DNA from: Phycisphaeraceae bacterium
Lineage (GTDB): Bacteria; Planctomycetota; Phycisphaerae; Phycisphaerales; SM1A02
Reading direction: 5' to 3'
Length of the DNA stretch: 64,000 bases
Assembly: GCA_019636755.1 (NCBI GenBank)
Contig: JAHBWZ010000005.1
Location: forward strand, 186,001 to 250,000
Of the stretch, positions 25,499 through 33,829 are shown in pieces (positions within the stretch are counted from its first letter, which is position 1; every line of letters starts with the position of its first letter). The position numbers and the translations under genes were made by a program. The notes under the pieces are model-generated. The model searched no databases. It had not been told where the DNA came from and saw only the letters and a list, made by a program, of their open reading frames with translations.

Positions 25499-27610
25499 TC
25501 AGGCCTTCCCCGGCGCCGCCGCACCCGCCCCCACGGCGACCTCCGAGAAGCAGGTGGCGAGCAGAGTGCGGCTGCCGCGCGTCCGGATCTCCTCGCCGAT
25601 CGCGCGGACCGCCTCCTCGAGCGGCCGCGCGCCGAGGTCGCGCTGGATGCCGCGGGCGCGGATGGAGACCGTGCCGGCCTCTTCGTCCCGCGGGCCGACG
25701 ACGAAGAGACAGGGGATCCGCGCTTCCGCCGCGTCGCGGACACGGGCCTGGATCCGGTCGCTTGAGAAATCGCCGGTCGCCCGGACTCCGGCCGCGGCCA
25801 GTGCTGCGAGGCAGTGCTTCGCCCATGCCTCCGACCGGTCGCTGATCGGCAGCACCCGCACCTGCTCCGGCGCGAGCCACAGCGGAAAGGCGCCGGCGAA
25901 GTGCTCGATCAGGACCGCGCAGAACCGTTCCATCGAGCCGAAGGGCGCGCGATGGATCATGACCGGTCGATGGGGCTGGTTGTCCGGTCCGATGTAGGAC
26001 AGGTCGAATCGCCGCGGCAGGTTGTAGTCCACCTGGACCGTTCCGAGCTGCCACTCCCGGCCGACCGCGTCGCGCACCACGAAGTCGATCTTCGGGCCGT
26101 AGAACGCCGCCTCGCCCGGCTCCTCGGTGAACGGGGCACCCAGCGACTCGGCGGCCTGCCGGCAGGCGGCTTCCGCCTTGTCCCACTCGGCGGGGTCACC
26201 GACGTACTTGCTGCTGTCCGGATCGCGCAGGCCGACCCGGACACGGATGTCCGTCAGGTGAAGCGTGTCGAGAATGATCCGGACCAGTTCGAGGCATCCC
26301 TCCAGTTCCCGTGGTACCTGCTCCTCAGTGCAGAAGAGATGCGCGTCGTCCTGCGTGAAACCCCGGACGCGCAGCATCCCGCCGAGTTCGCCGGACTGTT
26401 CCCACCGGTACACCGTCCCGAACTCGGCGAGACGGACGGGAAGGTCCCGGTACGAGTGCGGCCGGCTCGCGAAGATCCGGATGTGATGCGGGCAGTTCAT
26501 CGGCTTCAGCAGGAAGCCGTCCACCGTGCCATCGGCGAGCCGGTTGGAGAGTTCGCCGCACGAACATCCCTCGCGTGCCAGCATCGCCAGCGCATCCGCT
26601 TCCACGATCGGGGTGAACTGGCTCTCGCGGTAGTAGGGGAAGTGTCCCGACGTCCGGTACAGCTCGAGCTTGCCGATGTGCGGTGTGAACACCTGGCTGT
26701 AGCCCTGGCGCTGAAGCTCCGCCGCGATGAAGTTCTGCAGTTCCTGGCGCACGATCGCGCCGGCCGGCGTCCAGAGGATGAGCCCCTGGCCGACCATCTC
26801 GTCGATGTGGAAGAGACCGAGCTGCCTGCCGATCACGCGGTGATCGCGTCGCTTCGCCTCCTCGAGACGCTCCAGGTGCGCATCCAGTGCCGCGGCGTCG
26901 AAGAAGGCCGTGCCGTAGACGCGGGTCAGGCGATCCGAGTCCGCATCACCGTGCCAGTAGGACGATGCGAGGCTCATCACGCGGAATGCCCCGATCCGCC
27001 CGGTCGAGGGCAGATGCGGGCCGCGGCAGAGATCGTCCCAGTCCTTCCCCGGCGTCCCGGTCGCATACCACGACAGTTCGGTCGACCCCGCGGCGATGGC
27101 GCGCTCCGCGTTGTCGATCTTGTACCTGCTGCCGTCGGCGCGCAGTCGGTCGAGTCCCGCCGCGGCGGGGAGAGATACGCGCGTGAACGGGCGGTCCTCG
27201 GCCACGATACGGGCCATCTCCGCCTCGATCTTCGGGAAATCGTCGCTGGAGAGCGTCTGGCCCTCGGGCAGGCGCATGTCGTAGTAGAAGCCCTGTTCGA
27301 CCGGCGGCCCGTAGACGAGCTGCACGTCCGGATGGAGGCGCTGGATGGCCTCCGCCATGACGTGGGCGCAGGAGTGCCGCAGGAGATACAGCGCGTCATC
27401 GGACGGAGACTGCCCGGGGCGGGGCTGCGTGACGATCGCCACGTCGGCATCCGTCTCGATGACCTCGCCCAGGTCGCAGAGCACGCCATTGACCCGGATG
27501 CCGATGGCCGCCCGGGCAAGGCCGGCGCCGATCGAGGCCGCGATCTCGGCGCCCGTGACCGGTCCGTCGAACCGGCGGGTTGATCTGTCCGGGAGTGTGA
27601 TGGTCGGCAT
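25499..27610 (-). CDS. thrS: Threonyl-tRNA synthetase
   Basis: 703 residues. TGS domain at the N-terminus (ITLPDRSTRRFDGPVTGAEI), then the editing domain with HSCAHVMAEA and the SYWHGDADSDRLTRVYG region, the class II core with motif 2 (FGTVYRWEQSGELGGMLRVRGFTQDDAH) and motif 3 (GSMERFCAVLIEHF), the zinc site C in KPMNCPHH, and an anticodon-binding domain from VLPISDRSEAWA. Charges tRNA-Thr. ATG 27610 is chosen at the TGS start. A TATCCT at 27655-27650 and GAGGA in the leader fit a led transcript. infC follows on the same strand. Confidence 0.96.
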   Translation of the reverse strand: MPTITLPDRSTRRFDGPVTGAEIAASIGAGLARAAIGIRVNGVLCDLGEVIETDADVAIVTQPRPGQSPSDDALYLLRHSCAHVMAEAIQRLHPDVQLVYGPPVEQGFYYDMRLPEGQTLSSDDFPKIEAEMARIVAEDRPFTRVSLPAAAGLDRLRADGSRYKIDNAERAIAAGSTELSWYATGTPGKDWDDLCRGPHLPSTGRIGAFRVMSLASSYWHGDADSDRLTRVYGTAFFDAAALDAHLERLEEAKRRDHRVIGRQLGLFHIDEMVGQGLILWTPAGAIVRQELQNFIAAELQRQGYSQVFTPHIGKLELYRTSGHFPYYRESQFTPIVEADALAMLAREGCSCGELSNRLADGTVDGFLLKPMNCPHHIRIFASRPHSYRDLPVRLAEFGTVYRWEQSGELGGMLRVRGFTQDDAHLFCTEEQVPRELEGCLELVRIILDTLHLTDIRVRVGLRDPDSSKYVGDPAEWDKAEAACRQAAESLGAPFTEEPGEAAFYGPKIDFVVRDAVGREWQLGTVQVDYNLPRRFDLSYIGPDNQPHRPVMIHRAPFGSMERFCAVLIEHFAGAFPLWLAPEQVRVLPISDRSEAWAKHCLAALAAAGVRATGDFSSDRIQARVRDAAEARIPCLFVVGPRDEEAGTVSIRARGIQRDLGARPLEEAVRAIGEEIRTRGSRTLLATCFSEVAVGAGAAAPGKA

Positions 27611-27779
27611 CGGCGGTGGCGTTCCTCGCGGCGGTGTGAAGAACGGCGGAGGATACCACGGCGGGTGAGGCGGTTTCCGGGCCCGGAGACGCAGCGACTG
27701 TACCGCCTGATCCGACGGCGGTGCCCGCGCCGCGGCGCCGGGATCGCGGCCGAGGCGGGCGTCCGCGCCCGGGGCGGTG

Positions 27780-28292
27780 ATGCATGCCACCGTGGACACG
27801 TCCGCGACGTCCGTGCCGCCCCGGAAGGCATCATCCGCTGTTCCGCGGTCGACGCGACGGAGGAACGAACCGGTGGTCGGATCCAACGCCCTGGCGACGG
27901 TGCACGCAACGACCGTGGCCCCGGTCCTGGCCCGGCTGGCCGAGGTCGACCGCGTCGATGAGCTTGCGCGACGGACGGCGGAGGGAACCGGCGGAACCGA
28001 GGCGCCCCGCATCGGGGCGCACCTGCTCCGGACGGCCGGGTCGGGCGGTCCGGTCGCGGTCGCGGCGTCGTTCCGTGACCTCGTCGTCGGGCCCGAGCGG
28101 CGACTGCTGGTCGCGACGGCCGCATCGCTCGTCGCCGCGCTCCTGCCCGGATGCGTCGCGGCATATCCGGACGCGCTCCGCATCGCGACGCAGATCCGTG
28201 CGGGCGCGGACGCCGTCTGGAATCTGCAGGCACCGGACGCGCGGCGGCGGATGGACATCGCCGACCTTCTCTCGACCGTCACCGCGCCTTGA
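27780..28292 (+). CDS. Hypothetical protein (weak call)
   Basis: About 170 residues in the space between the divergent thrS gene and nrdR. Nothing recognisable; there is one mildly hydrophobic Ala/Leu/Val stretch (LLVATAASLVAALLPGCVAAY). The last half has a plausible protein-like composition (FRDLVVGPERRLLVA, LQAPDARRRMDIADL), the first 50 residues do not. It may start further in, for example at GTG 27872. It could also be a chance open frame. Confidence 0.3.
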   Translation: MHATVDTSATSVPPRKASSAVPRSTRRRNEPVVGSNALATVHATTVAPVLARLAEVDRVDELARRTAEGTGGTEAPRIGAHLLRTAGSGGPVAVAASFRDLVVGPERRLLVATAASLVAALLPGCVAAYPDALRIATQIRAGADAVWNLQAPDARRRMDIADLLSTVTAP

Positions 28293-28343
28293 CCGCGGCC
28301 ATCCGGCGCAGCGAGCATACGGCACGCCGCGTGTCGGCTGGGA

Positions 28344-28853
28344 ATGAGGCCTCGAGTGATCTGCCCCTACTGCGGGATCGATGATGATCGCGTGATCGAC
28401 AGCCGGAGTGCCGAGAGCGGTGCCGTCATCAGGCGGCGTCGCGCGTGCAACGGATGCGCCCGCCGCTTCACGACCTATGAGCGCGTCGAGAAGACCCGGC
28501 GGCTGATCGTGATCAAGCGTGACGGCTCCCGGGACCCGTTCCAGTCGGAGAAGATCCTTGCCGGCGTGCAGGCGGCGTGCGGCAAGCGGCCCATACCGGA
28601 GGCGACGCGGCTGGAACTGGTGGATGCCATCGAGGACGAACTCCATCGGGAGTTCGAGCACGAGGTCGCGAGCGTCGAGATCGGGCGCCGTGTCGCGGAG
28701 CGGCTGCGCCGGCTTGATGCCATCGCGTACCTGCGATACGCCAGCGAGCACTACGAATTCCGCAGCCTGGATGACCTGCTGGAGGAAGGACAGGTGCTCA
28801 AGGCGAATCCGCCCGCGGCACCGGACCAGGGCGAACTGTTCGCGCGACCGTGA
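28344..28853 (+). CDS. nrdR: Transcriptional repressor NrdR
   Basis: 169 residues. Zinc ribbon at the N-terminus (C7, C10, C35, C38 in ICPYCG and RACNGCARRF) followed by TTYERVEK and the ATP-cone from LIVIKRDGSRDPFQSEKILAG. NrdR senses ATP/dATP and represses ribonucleotide reductase genes by binding NrdR boxes. No nrd gene lies in the window. The C-terminal extension ends GELFARP. The distance between the zinc pairs is normal for the family. Confidence 0.94.
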   Translation: MRPRVICPYCGIDDDRVIDSRSAESGAVIRRRRACNGCARRFTTYERVEKTRRLIVIKRDGSRDPFQSEKILAGVQAACGKRPIPEATRLELVDAIEDELHREFEHEVASVEIGRRVAERLRRLDAIAYLRYASEHYEFRSLDDLLEEGQVLKANPPAAPDQGELFARP

Positions 28854-28915
28854 AGACGTCGGGCGGACGAGGCGCTGCTCCAGACGGGCGCGCCGTCTCC
28901 GTCGGCCGGCCGGGG

Positions 28916-29668
28916 TCAGCGGGCGAGTGCACCCCGGATGTCCTCATGCAGGCAGAGGATCCGGCCGCACGCGGGACATCGCACGAGCTGGCGGACAGAG
29001 CGGGCCGTCAGGGCGGCGACCTGTTCCAGGGGCAGGTTGACGTTGCAGGCGCCGCAGCAGTACACGCGGTTCCGCCGGTCGAGTTCCTCGATGTTCGAGA
29101 GCGCTTCGCCCTCGTGCGATTCCGCGACGGCGTTGAAGAGGTTCAGCGAGTCGGGCGGCAGGAGAGCCTCGACCGTGACGCGCTCCTGTTCCAGTTCCGA
29201 CAGCGTGGATTCGACTTCCTGCGTGCGCTCGGCCAGTCGCTGGGCGGCGACCGTCTCCACGCGCTGACGCTCGGTGCGCTGGTCCGCGAGGGACGCCATC
29301 TCCGCCTCGATCGCCTCGATGGTCTCCATCTCCGCGAGCATCGCTTCATCGATGCGAGACTTCTCCGCCTTGACCGAGTTCAATTCCGTGAGCACGGCGG
29401 CGTACTGCTTCGTGGTGCTCGCCGCATCCAGGTCCGCCCGGAACTTCTCCTCGCGCGCCGCGGCGGTGGCCGCGTCCGACTCCGCGAGGGCAAGGCGCGC
29501 CCGATGCTGGCGGCGCCGTGTCTCGAGTTCACTGATCCTGGCGTCGATCGACTCGATCTGCCGGAGTTGAGCCTGGTGGTACGTCCTTGCCTGTGCAACG
29601 CGCTGCCGGAGCGCACGAATCTGCCCATCGACCCGGCTCAGCCGGACGATGTTCTCCATCAGGGTCAT
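28916..29668 (-). CDS. CT398-like coiled-coil zinc-ribbon protein
   Basis: 250 residues. A long antiparallel coiled coil (about 5-200) with STTKQYAAVLTELNSVKAEKS in the middle ends in a C4 zinc ribbon (YCCGACNVNLP and LVRCPACGRILCLH). This is the C4-type zinc-ribbon family first described in Chlamydia as CT398; members have been linked to RNA polymerase sigma factors and secretion, though the role is unsettled. The ATG at 29668 starts MTLMENIVRLSRVDGQI, which begins the coiled coil. A -10 TACAAT at 29763-29758 predicts a leader of about 80 nt. Confidence 0.8.
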   Translation of the reverse strand: MTLMENIVRLSRVDGQIRALRQRVAQARTYHQAQLRQIESIDARISELETRRRQHRARLALAESDAATAAAREEKFRADLDAASTTKQYAAVLTELNSVKAEKSRIDEAMLAEMETIEAIEAEMASLADQRTERQRVETVAAQRLAERTQEVESTLSELEQERVTVEALLPPDSLNLFNAVAESHEGEALSNIEELDRRNRVYCCGACNVNLPLEQVAALTARSVRQLVRCPACGRILCLHEDIRGALAR

Positions 29669-29757
29669 ATGTGGCGGTGCTCCTGCATCCGGGTCGAACA
29701 GCCGCGCCCGCGATGGCGTCGACAGCCGGTGTCGAGCCCGACGGGTCGGAACAGAGC

Positions 29758-29763
29758 ATTGTA
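29758..29763 (-). promoter_or_regulatory. Candidate -10 for the CT398-like gene
   Basis: TACAAT on the minus strand, just after the end of cdsA. Its position implies a separate promoter for the zinc-ribbon gene. Confidence 0.35.
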
Positions 29764-29777
29764 CACGATCGGGCGGT

Positions 29778-30683
29778 TCAGCAACCGGCGGAAAGCAGCC
29801 AGAATGCAATCGGCGCAACGACCAGCGGTGAGTCGAGTACGTCGAGCAGGCCTCCGAGGCCCGGGAGCAGCGCCGACGAATCCTTCACCCCGGCGCCGCG
29901 CTTCAGCAGGCTCATGGCGAGGTCGCCCGCCTGTCCGACGAGGGCGAACGCCGCGCCGCAGATCGCCGCGAACGGGATGGTCCACGGACATGCCTCGGCA
30001 CCGAGCTGGAGTGTGCCGAAGCGGGCCAGCAGGGCGCCGACGATCGCGGCCAGGACCACGCCGCCCGCGAGTCCCTCGCGTGTCTTCCCGGGGCTGAGCC
30101 ACGGGATGAGCTTGTGGCGGCCGAGCACGCGGCCGGTGAAATAGGCGCCCGTGTCACCGGCTTTCGTCGTCAGGATCACGCCCGCGAGAACCCAGGCGCC
30201 GAAGGACTCGCGCACGAGCAGCAGGAAGCCGGTGAGGACCCCCAGGTGCACGAATGCCGCCATCACGGCGCCGCTGGCGACCAGGACGCCGTCGGTCCGG
30301 CGGCCGGCTGCGAAGGTGACGTACGCCGCGAGAAGCAGCACGGCGGGCGCGGACATGACCGTGGCGACCACCAGGCGGGGGTCGCCGGAGAGGGATGGCG
30401 CGAGCGTGATGCCGAGGCCGAGCCAGGCGGCGGTGATCATGATCGGCGTGCAGGTGCGCACCTGCATGGCGCGCACCAGTCGCGTGAATTCCTGGGCTGC
30501 GAGCGGGAGCAGCAGGGTTGCCAGCCCCAGCAGAACCAGCCCGCGCGGCATCGCCGACGCGTCCGGCGCGTCCGCCGGCATCGTTTTCGCGGATCCCGGT
30601 CCGCCGATCCGGTCGTCGAGCCAGACCAGACCGACGAGCAGAAGGATCAGGAGCGGCCCGGTGATCAGTCGGTATCGCAGCAC
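29778..30683 (-). CDS. cdsA: Phosphatidate cytidylyltransferase
   Basis: 301 residues with eight or so membrane helices. Makes CDP-diacylglycerol from phosphatidic acid and CTP in the inner membrane, the branch point to phosphatidylglycerol and phosphatidylethanolamine. Signature region: LSPGKTREGLAGGV, then the C-terminal GDLAMSLLKRGAGVKDSSALLPGLGGLLDVLDS, where the family reads KRxxGxKDxxxxxPGHGGxLDRxDS. The His of PGHGG and the Arg of LDR are replaced (PGLGG, LDVLDS), a variation also to be checked. 18 bp separates it from the rhodanese gene. Confidence 0.9.
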   Translation of the reverse strand: MLRYRLITGPLLILLLVGLVWLDDRIGGPGSAKTMPADAPDASAMPRGLVLLGLATLLLPLAAQEFTRLVRAMQVRTCTPIMITAAWLGLGITLAPSLSGDPRLVVATVMSAPAVLLLAAYVTFAAGRRTDGVLVASGAVMAAFVHLGVLTGFLLLVRESFGAWVLAGVILTTKAGDTGAYFTGRVLGRHKLIPWLSPGKTREGLAGGVVLAAIVGALLARFGTLQLGAEACPWTIPFAAICGAAFALVGQAGDLAMSLLKRGAGVKDSSALLPGLGGLLDVLDSPLVVAPIAFWLLSAGC

Positions 30684-30701
30684 GGTGCCGTGTCCGATCC
30701 C

Positions 30702-31094
30702 TCAGTACGGCTGGATCGTCGGGTCGACGTCTCTGGACCAGCGGTTGATGCCGCCTGCCATCGAGTGCGCGTGCCTGAACCCGATCTGGCGGAGGGTGGC
30801 CACCACGCGCCGCGAGCGGCTCCCGCTGCGGCAGTAGACCACCACGGGATCGGCCTCCCACGTGCGGAGTTCCTCGAGGCAGAGCGAAAGCGACTGCATC
30901 GGGATGATCCGACTCCCGGAGATCGTCTGGACCTCCGTCTCATCCGGTCCGCGGCAATCGATGAGGAGCAGGCGATCACCGCGCTCGAGCATTCCCTTGA
31001 CATCCAGCGGCGTCACCTCCCATACAGGATCGTGCCATACGGGATCGTGGTCCGGCTGCCCGGTGGTCGTCGGCGGTTCGGTCGACATGGTCAC
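30702..31094 (-). CDS. Rhodanese-domain sulfurtransferase
   Basis: 130 residues, a single rhodanese domain: LLLIDCRGPDETEVQTISGS, then the active-site loop CRSGSRS with the persulfide-forming Cys, and the closing MAGGINRW. Role probably sulfur transfer, substrate unknown. GTG 31094 is preferred over ATG 31088 because a TATCAT -10 element ends exactly 6 nt before it, giving a leaderless mRNA. Downstream cdsA is probably cotranscribed. Confidence 0.85.
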   Translation of the reverse strand: MTMSTEPPTTTGQPDHDPVWHDPVWEVTPLDVKGMLERGDRLLLIDCRGPDETEVQTISGSRIIPMQSLSLCLEELRTWEADPVVVYCRSGSRSRRVVATLRQIGFRHAHSMAGGINRWSRDVDPTIQPY

Positions 31095-31106
31095 GATCGG
31101 ATGATA
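31095..31106 (-). promoter_or_regulatory. -10 element of the rhodanese gene (leaderless type)
   Basis: TATCAT (31106-31101) followed by 6 nt and GTG ACC ATG. This element decides the start call. Confidence 0.55.
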
Positions 31107-31198
31107 CCGGACCGGTTCTCCGGTTGGACCCGGCGGACCGCGGCTCGAACGGCCGGGCGCCCCGCGCCTTCGATACGTGGCGCCCGGGCATCCCGAAT

Positions 31199-31846
31199 TC
31201 ACACCGCATCATCTTCCGGCGCGCCGGTCACGTCCGAGACGACGCGGTGGACCGTGTCCTCGTCGAAGCCGCGCCGCGCCAGCCAGGACGCAAGCCGTCG
31301 GCGCCGCGCCGCTGCGGGCGCCGCGCCGAGACGCGGCAGACGGCTCTTCGCGAGGGCGAGCGCCCGCTGCAGATCGTCCCCGTGTCCGATCGCTTCCGCG
31401 GCCGCGGCCCGGGCGGTCTGCTCGTCGGCACCGGAACGGACCAGCCGGCGGGCGATCGCGTCCGCGGTCCCGGTTCCGCGACGGGCGAGGCCGCGCGCGG
31501 CGTCCTCGGCGGTACTCCGGTCGTCGATCCAGCCGTCCGCCGCGAGATCGCGGAGCACGGCGTCGACGAGCGCGGCATCGTGGCCGAGGCGCGCGAGCCG
31601 TTCTCGGAGCCGCCCCGAGAACAGGGGAGTCCGAGCGAGCATGCCCAGCGCGCGCGTCCGGATGCGTTCGCGATGCAGGGTCTCCTCCAGCCGGCGCTGC
31701 AGGGCGGCGGTCCATCGTGAGCCGTCGCGGATACCGAGATCCTGCGCGACCACGGCACGAAGACGTCCGATGTCCCGCGCGTCCACGCGGATGCGGACCA
31801 TGTTCGGATCACGGGCCAGCGGCTGGAGTTCGATGCGCAGGGTCAT
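31199..31846 (-). CDS. recX: RecX-family regulatory protein
   Basis: 215 residues of three-helix RecX repeats: ALGMLARTPLFSGRLRERLARLG, VDAVLRDLAADGWIDD, LASWLARRGFDEDTVHRVV. RecX binds and inhibits RecA filaments, but recA is not next to it here. The N-terminal 60 residues form an extra domain preceding the repeats. The ATG at 31846 overlaps the stop of nth (ATGA), so translation is coupled. Confidence 0.85.
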   Translation of the reverse strand: MTLRIELQPLARDPNMVRIRVDARDIGRLRAVVAQDLGIRDGSRWTAALQRRLEETLHRERIRTRALGMLARTPLFSGRLRERLARLGHDAALVDAVLRDLAADGWIDDRSTAEDAARGLARRGTGTADAIARRLVRSGADEQTARAAAAEAIGHGDDLQRALALAKSRLPRLGAAPAAARRRRLASWLARRGFDEDTVHRVVSDVTGAPEDDAV

Positions 31847-32580
31847 GCGCCGCCACCCCGCTTCCGTGCGACGGCGGCGTTCCGGCACCACGCAAGACAG
31901 AGCGGATCATGCCCGCACCCGGCGCCGCGCGCCCGGCAGACGGATCGGCCGTGTGCGATCAGCATGTGACTGAGCCGGGTCCACGACTCCCGCGGGAAGA
32001 GGCGCATGAGGTCGGTCTCGATTCCGGCGGGATCGGTCTGCGTCGTCAGTCCGAAGCGCTGCGCAAGTCGGGCCACGTGGGTATCGACCACCACACCTTC
32101 GTTCAGGCCGAATGCCGTGCCGAGGACGACGTTCGCGGTCTTGCGTGCGACGCCGCGCAGGGTGAGGAGATCTGCCATCGACCGTGGGACTTCGCCGCCG
32201 TAGTGTTCACAGAGGCGCGACATCGCGGCGTGAATCGCCTTCGCCTTGTTCCGGAAGAGTCCGATGGACGCGATGTACGGCTCGATCTCCTGCGGTGTCG
32301 CCGCGGCGTAGTCGGCCGGCCGGGGAAAGCGTGCAAACAGCGCCGGGGTCGCCCGGTTGACCGACGCGTCCGTTGCCTGTGCGGAGAGGATTGTCGCGAC
32401 GAGCAGTTCGTGCGGCGTCCGGAACCCGAGGGCACACCGCGCGTCGGGGTAGCGCTCGTCGAGCGCCGCGAGAATCGCCTCCGCTCGCGCGCGGCCGCGG
32501 TGGCAACGGCGGCGCCCGGATGCGGTGGACGGGCGCCTGGCGGCCGTGCGCGGGGTGGCGCGATCCGGAATCCCCGTCAT
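31843..32580 (-). CDS. nth: Endonuclease III (unusual cluster spacing)
   Basis: 245 residues. Bifunctional DNA glycosylase/AP lyase for oxidised pyrimidines. The helix-hairpin-helix LLTLRGVARKTANVVLG contains the catalytic Lys, and VVDTHVARLAQRFGL holds the catalytic Asp. The C-terminal cysteines that bind the 4Fe-4S cluster read C-RARGAG-C-GHDPL-C-LAW-C. The spacing is 6-5-3 in place of the canonical 6-2-5. ATG 32580 overlaps the preceding gene's stop by 4 bp. Confidence 0.93.
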   Translation of the reverse strand: MTGIPDRATPRTAARRPSTASGRRRCHRGRARAEAILAALDERYPDARCALGFRTPHELLVATILSAQATDASVNRATPALFARFPRPADYAAATPQEIEPYIASIGLFRNKAKAIHAAMSRLCEHYGGEVPRSMADLLTLRGVARKTANVVLGTAFGLNEGVVVDTHVARLAQRFGLTTQTDPAGIETDLMRLFPRESWTRLSHMLIAHGRSVCRARGAGCGHDPLCLAWCRNAAVARKRGGGA

Positions 32581-33188
32581 CGCCTGAATCCTCCGGGGGC
32601 CGCGGCCAGGGGTGCAAGCGCGAGCGCTCCGGCGACGAGGAGAAACTGGACGCGATGCAGCAGGTCGGCCGTCGGGTGGAGCCGGTTGAACGTGGTTCTG
32701 GCCTCGGCAGCCGCATCCAGATCGCCGGCGGCGGCGGATGCCCACTGGGCGCGCAGGGCACGGTTCATCTGCGGCGCCAGCCATCCGACCTGGAGCGCGA
32801 CGAGCCCGGCGCCGATCAGGATGCACAGGACCTGGACGCGGCGGAGCCCGGGCGACGGTGCGCCGGCACGTCCGCGCCGTCCCGCGCGGACGTGCCTGAC
32901 GGCGATGGCGGCGATCGCGAGGAGGGCCCCGATGACCGTGAGCATGTCGGTGGCGGTGAAGACCCCTTCCATCACATGCGACGCCGCGAACCGCCATTGA
33001 GCGTCCTCGGCCACGGCGTGGTATACCGGCACCTGCACCTGCAGCGCGCGGAGGACCGGAAAGACGTTGAGGGCGGCGACGGCGGCCGCCAGCAGGCCGG
33101 CGGTCCAGGCGGCCAGCGCCAGGACCAGGAGCACCTCCGGTCCCCGGCCCGCCGGAGACGGGACGCTGGTGCGCAGCGCGCCGATCAT
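32577..33188 (-). CDS. Four-helix membrane protein, DUF4149-like
   Basis: 203 residues with four hydrophobic helices (about 17-45, 75-98, 118-140, 180-198). The pattern of a VF-P-VLRAL segment after helix 1, APQMNRAL in the middle and FNRLHPTADLLHRVQFLL near the end resembles the DUF4149/TMEM205-like group. Function unknown. It sits between moaE and nth with ATGA overlaps on both sides, a fully coupled operon. Confidence 0.6.
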   Translation of the reverse strand: MIGALRTSVPSPAGRGPEVLLVLALAAWTAGLLAAAVAALNVFPVLRALQVQVPVYHAVAEDAQWRFAASHVMEGVFTATDMLTVIGALLAIAAIAVRHVRAGRRGRAGAPSPGLRRVQVLCILIGAGLVALQVGWLAPQMNRALRAQWASAAAGDLDAAAEARTTFNRLHPTADLLHRVQFLLVAGALALAPLAAAPGGFRR

Positions 33189-33655
33189 GGCGCCGGCTCC
33201 CCGCAGGCGTGGCGGGACCCGGTCAGGGGAAGTCCGGCCGGGCGCGTCGAGCCGCGTTCCCAGATCTCGTGCTTCCAGAGCGGCACCTCGTGCTTGAGCC
33301 GGTCGATCGCGCTGCGACACGCGGCGAAGGCACGGTCGCGATGCGGGGCCGCGACCTCGATGACGACGCTGGCCTCGCCGATCCCGATCGGGCCGACGGC
33401 ATGATCGATCCGCAGGAACGTGCAGGCGTGATGTGCGGCGACCTCGTCGGCGAGGCGCGCGAGTGCCGCGCGGGTCAGGGTCGGATGGACCTCGTACTCC
33501 AGTCGAAGGAGCGGACCGAGGTCCGGGTGCGTCTCGGCGCGGGTATGACCGATGAAGATGCACGTGGCGCCGCAGTCGGGCGGGGGCGCCGTCGCCGTGC
33601 CGGACGGCGGTCCCGGCTGGAGTCGCGTCAGGATCACCGGCTCGGTCGAGGCCAC
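33185..33655 (-). CDS. moaE: Molybdopterin synthase catalytic subunit
   Basis: 156 residues. Transfers sulfur to precursor Z in molybdenum cofactor synthesis, together with MoaD (not in the window). Recognised by GATCIFIGHTRAE, LRLEYEVHP, HAVGPIGIGEASVVI, DRLKHEVPLWKHEIW with the catalytic Lys. The N-terminus carries a Pro-rich loop of about 15 residues before the fold. GTG 33655 is preferred: TACACT ends 6 nt upstream. It heads a chain moaE - membrane protein - nth - recX linked by 4-bp ATGA overlaps. Confidence 0.92.
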   Translation of the reverse strand: MASTEPVILTRLQPGPPSGTATAPPPDCGATCIFIGHTRAETHPDLGPLLRLEYEVHPTLTRAALARLADEVAAHHACTFLRIDHAVGPIGIGEASVVIEVAAPHRDRAFAACRSAIDRLKHEVPLWKHEIWERGSTRPAGLPLTGSRHACGEPAP

Positions 33656-33667
33656 GGCGCGAGTGTA
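33656..33667 (-). promoter_or_regulatory. -10 element of the moaE operon (leaderless type)
   Basis: TACACT (33667-33662) followed by 6 nt and GTG GCC. No ribosome-binding site can fit. Confidence 0.6.
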
Positions 33668-33829
33668 CGCGGAACCCGTGCCGGTGGTGCCACCGCCTCC
33701 TCCGGAGCGGATACCGTCGTGGCACGGGCGGGCGCGGTCGGTGCCGATCGGCCCGGGCGGACCCCGGCCGGCGTCCATGCCCGGGTGGATGGCGTGACGC
33801 CGCCGCCGGACATCGAGGGAAGTCGCAGG

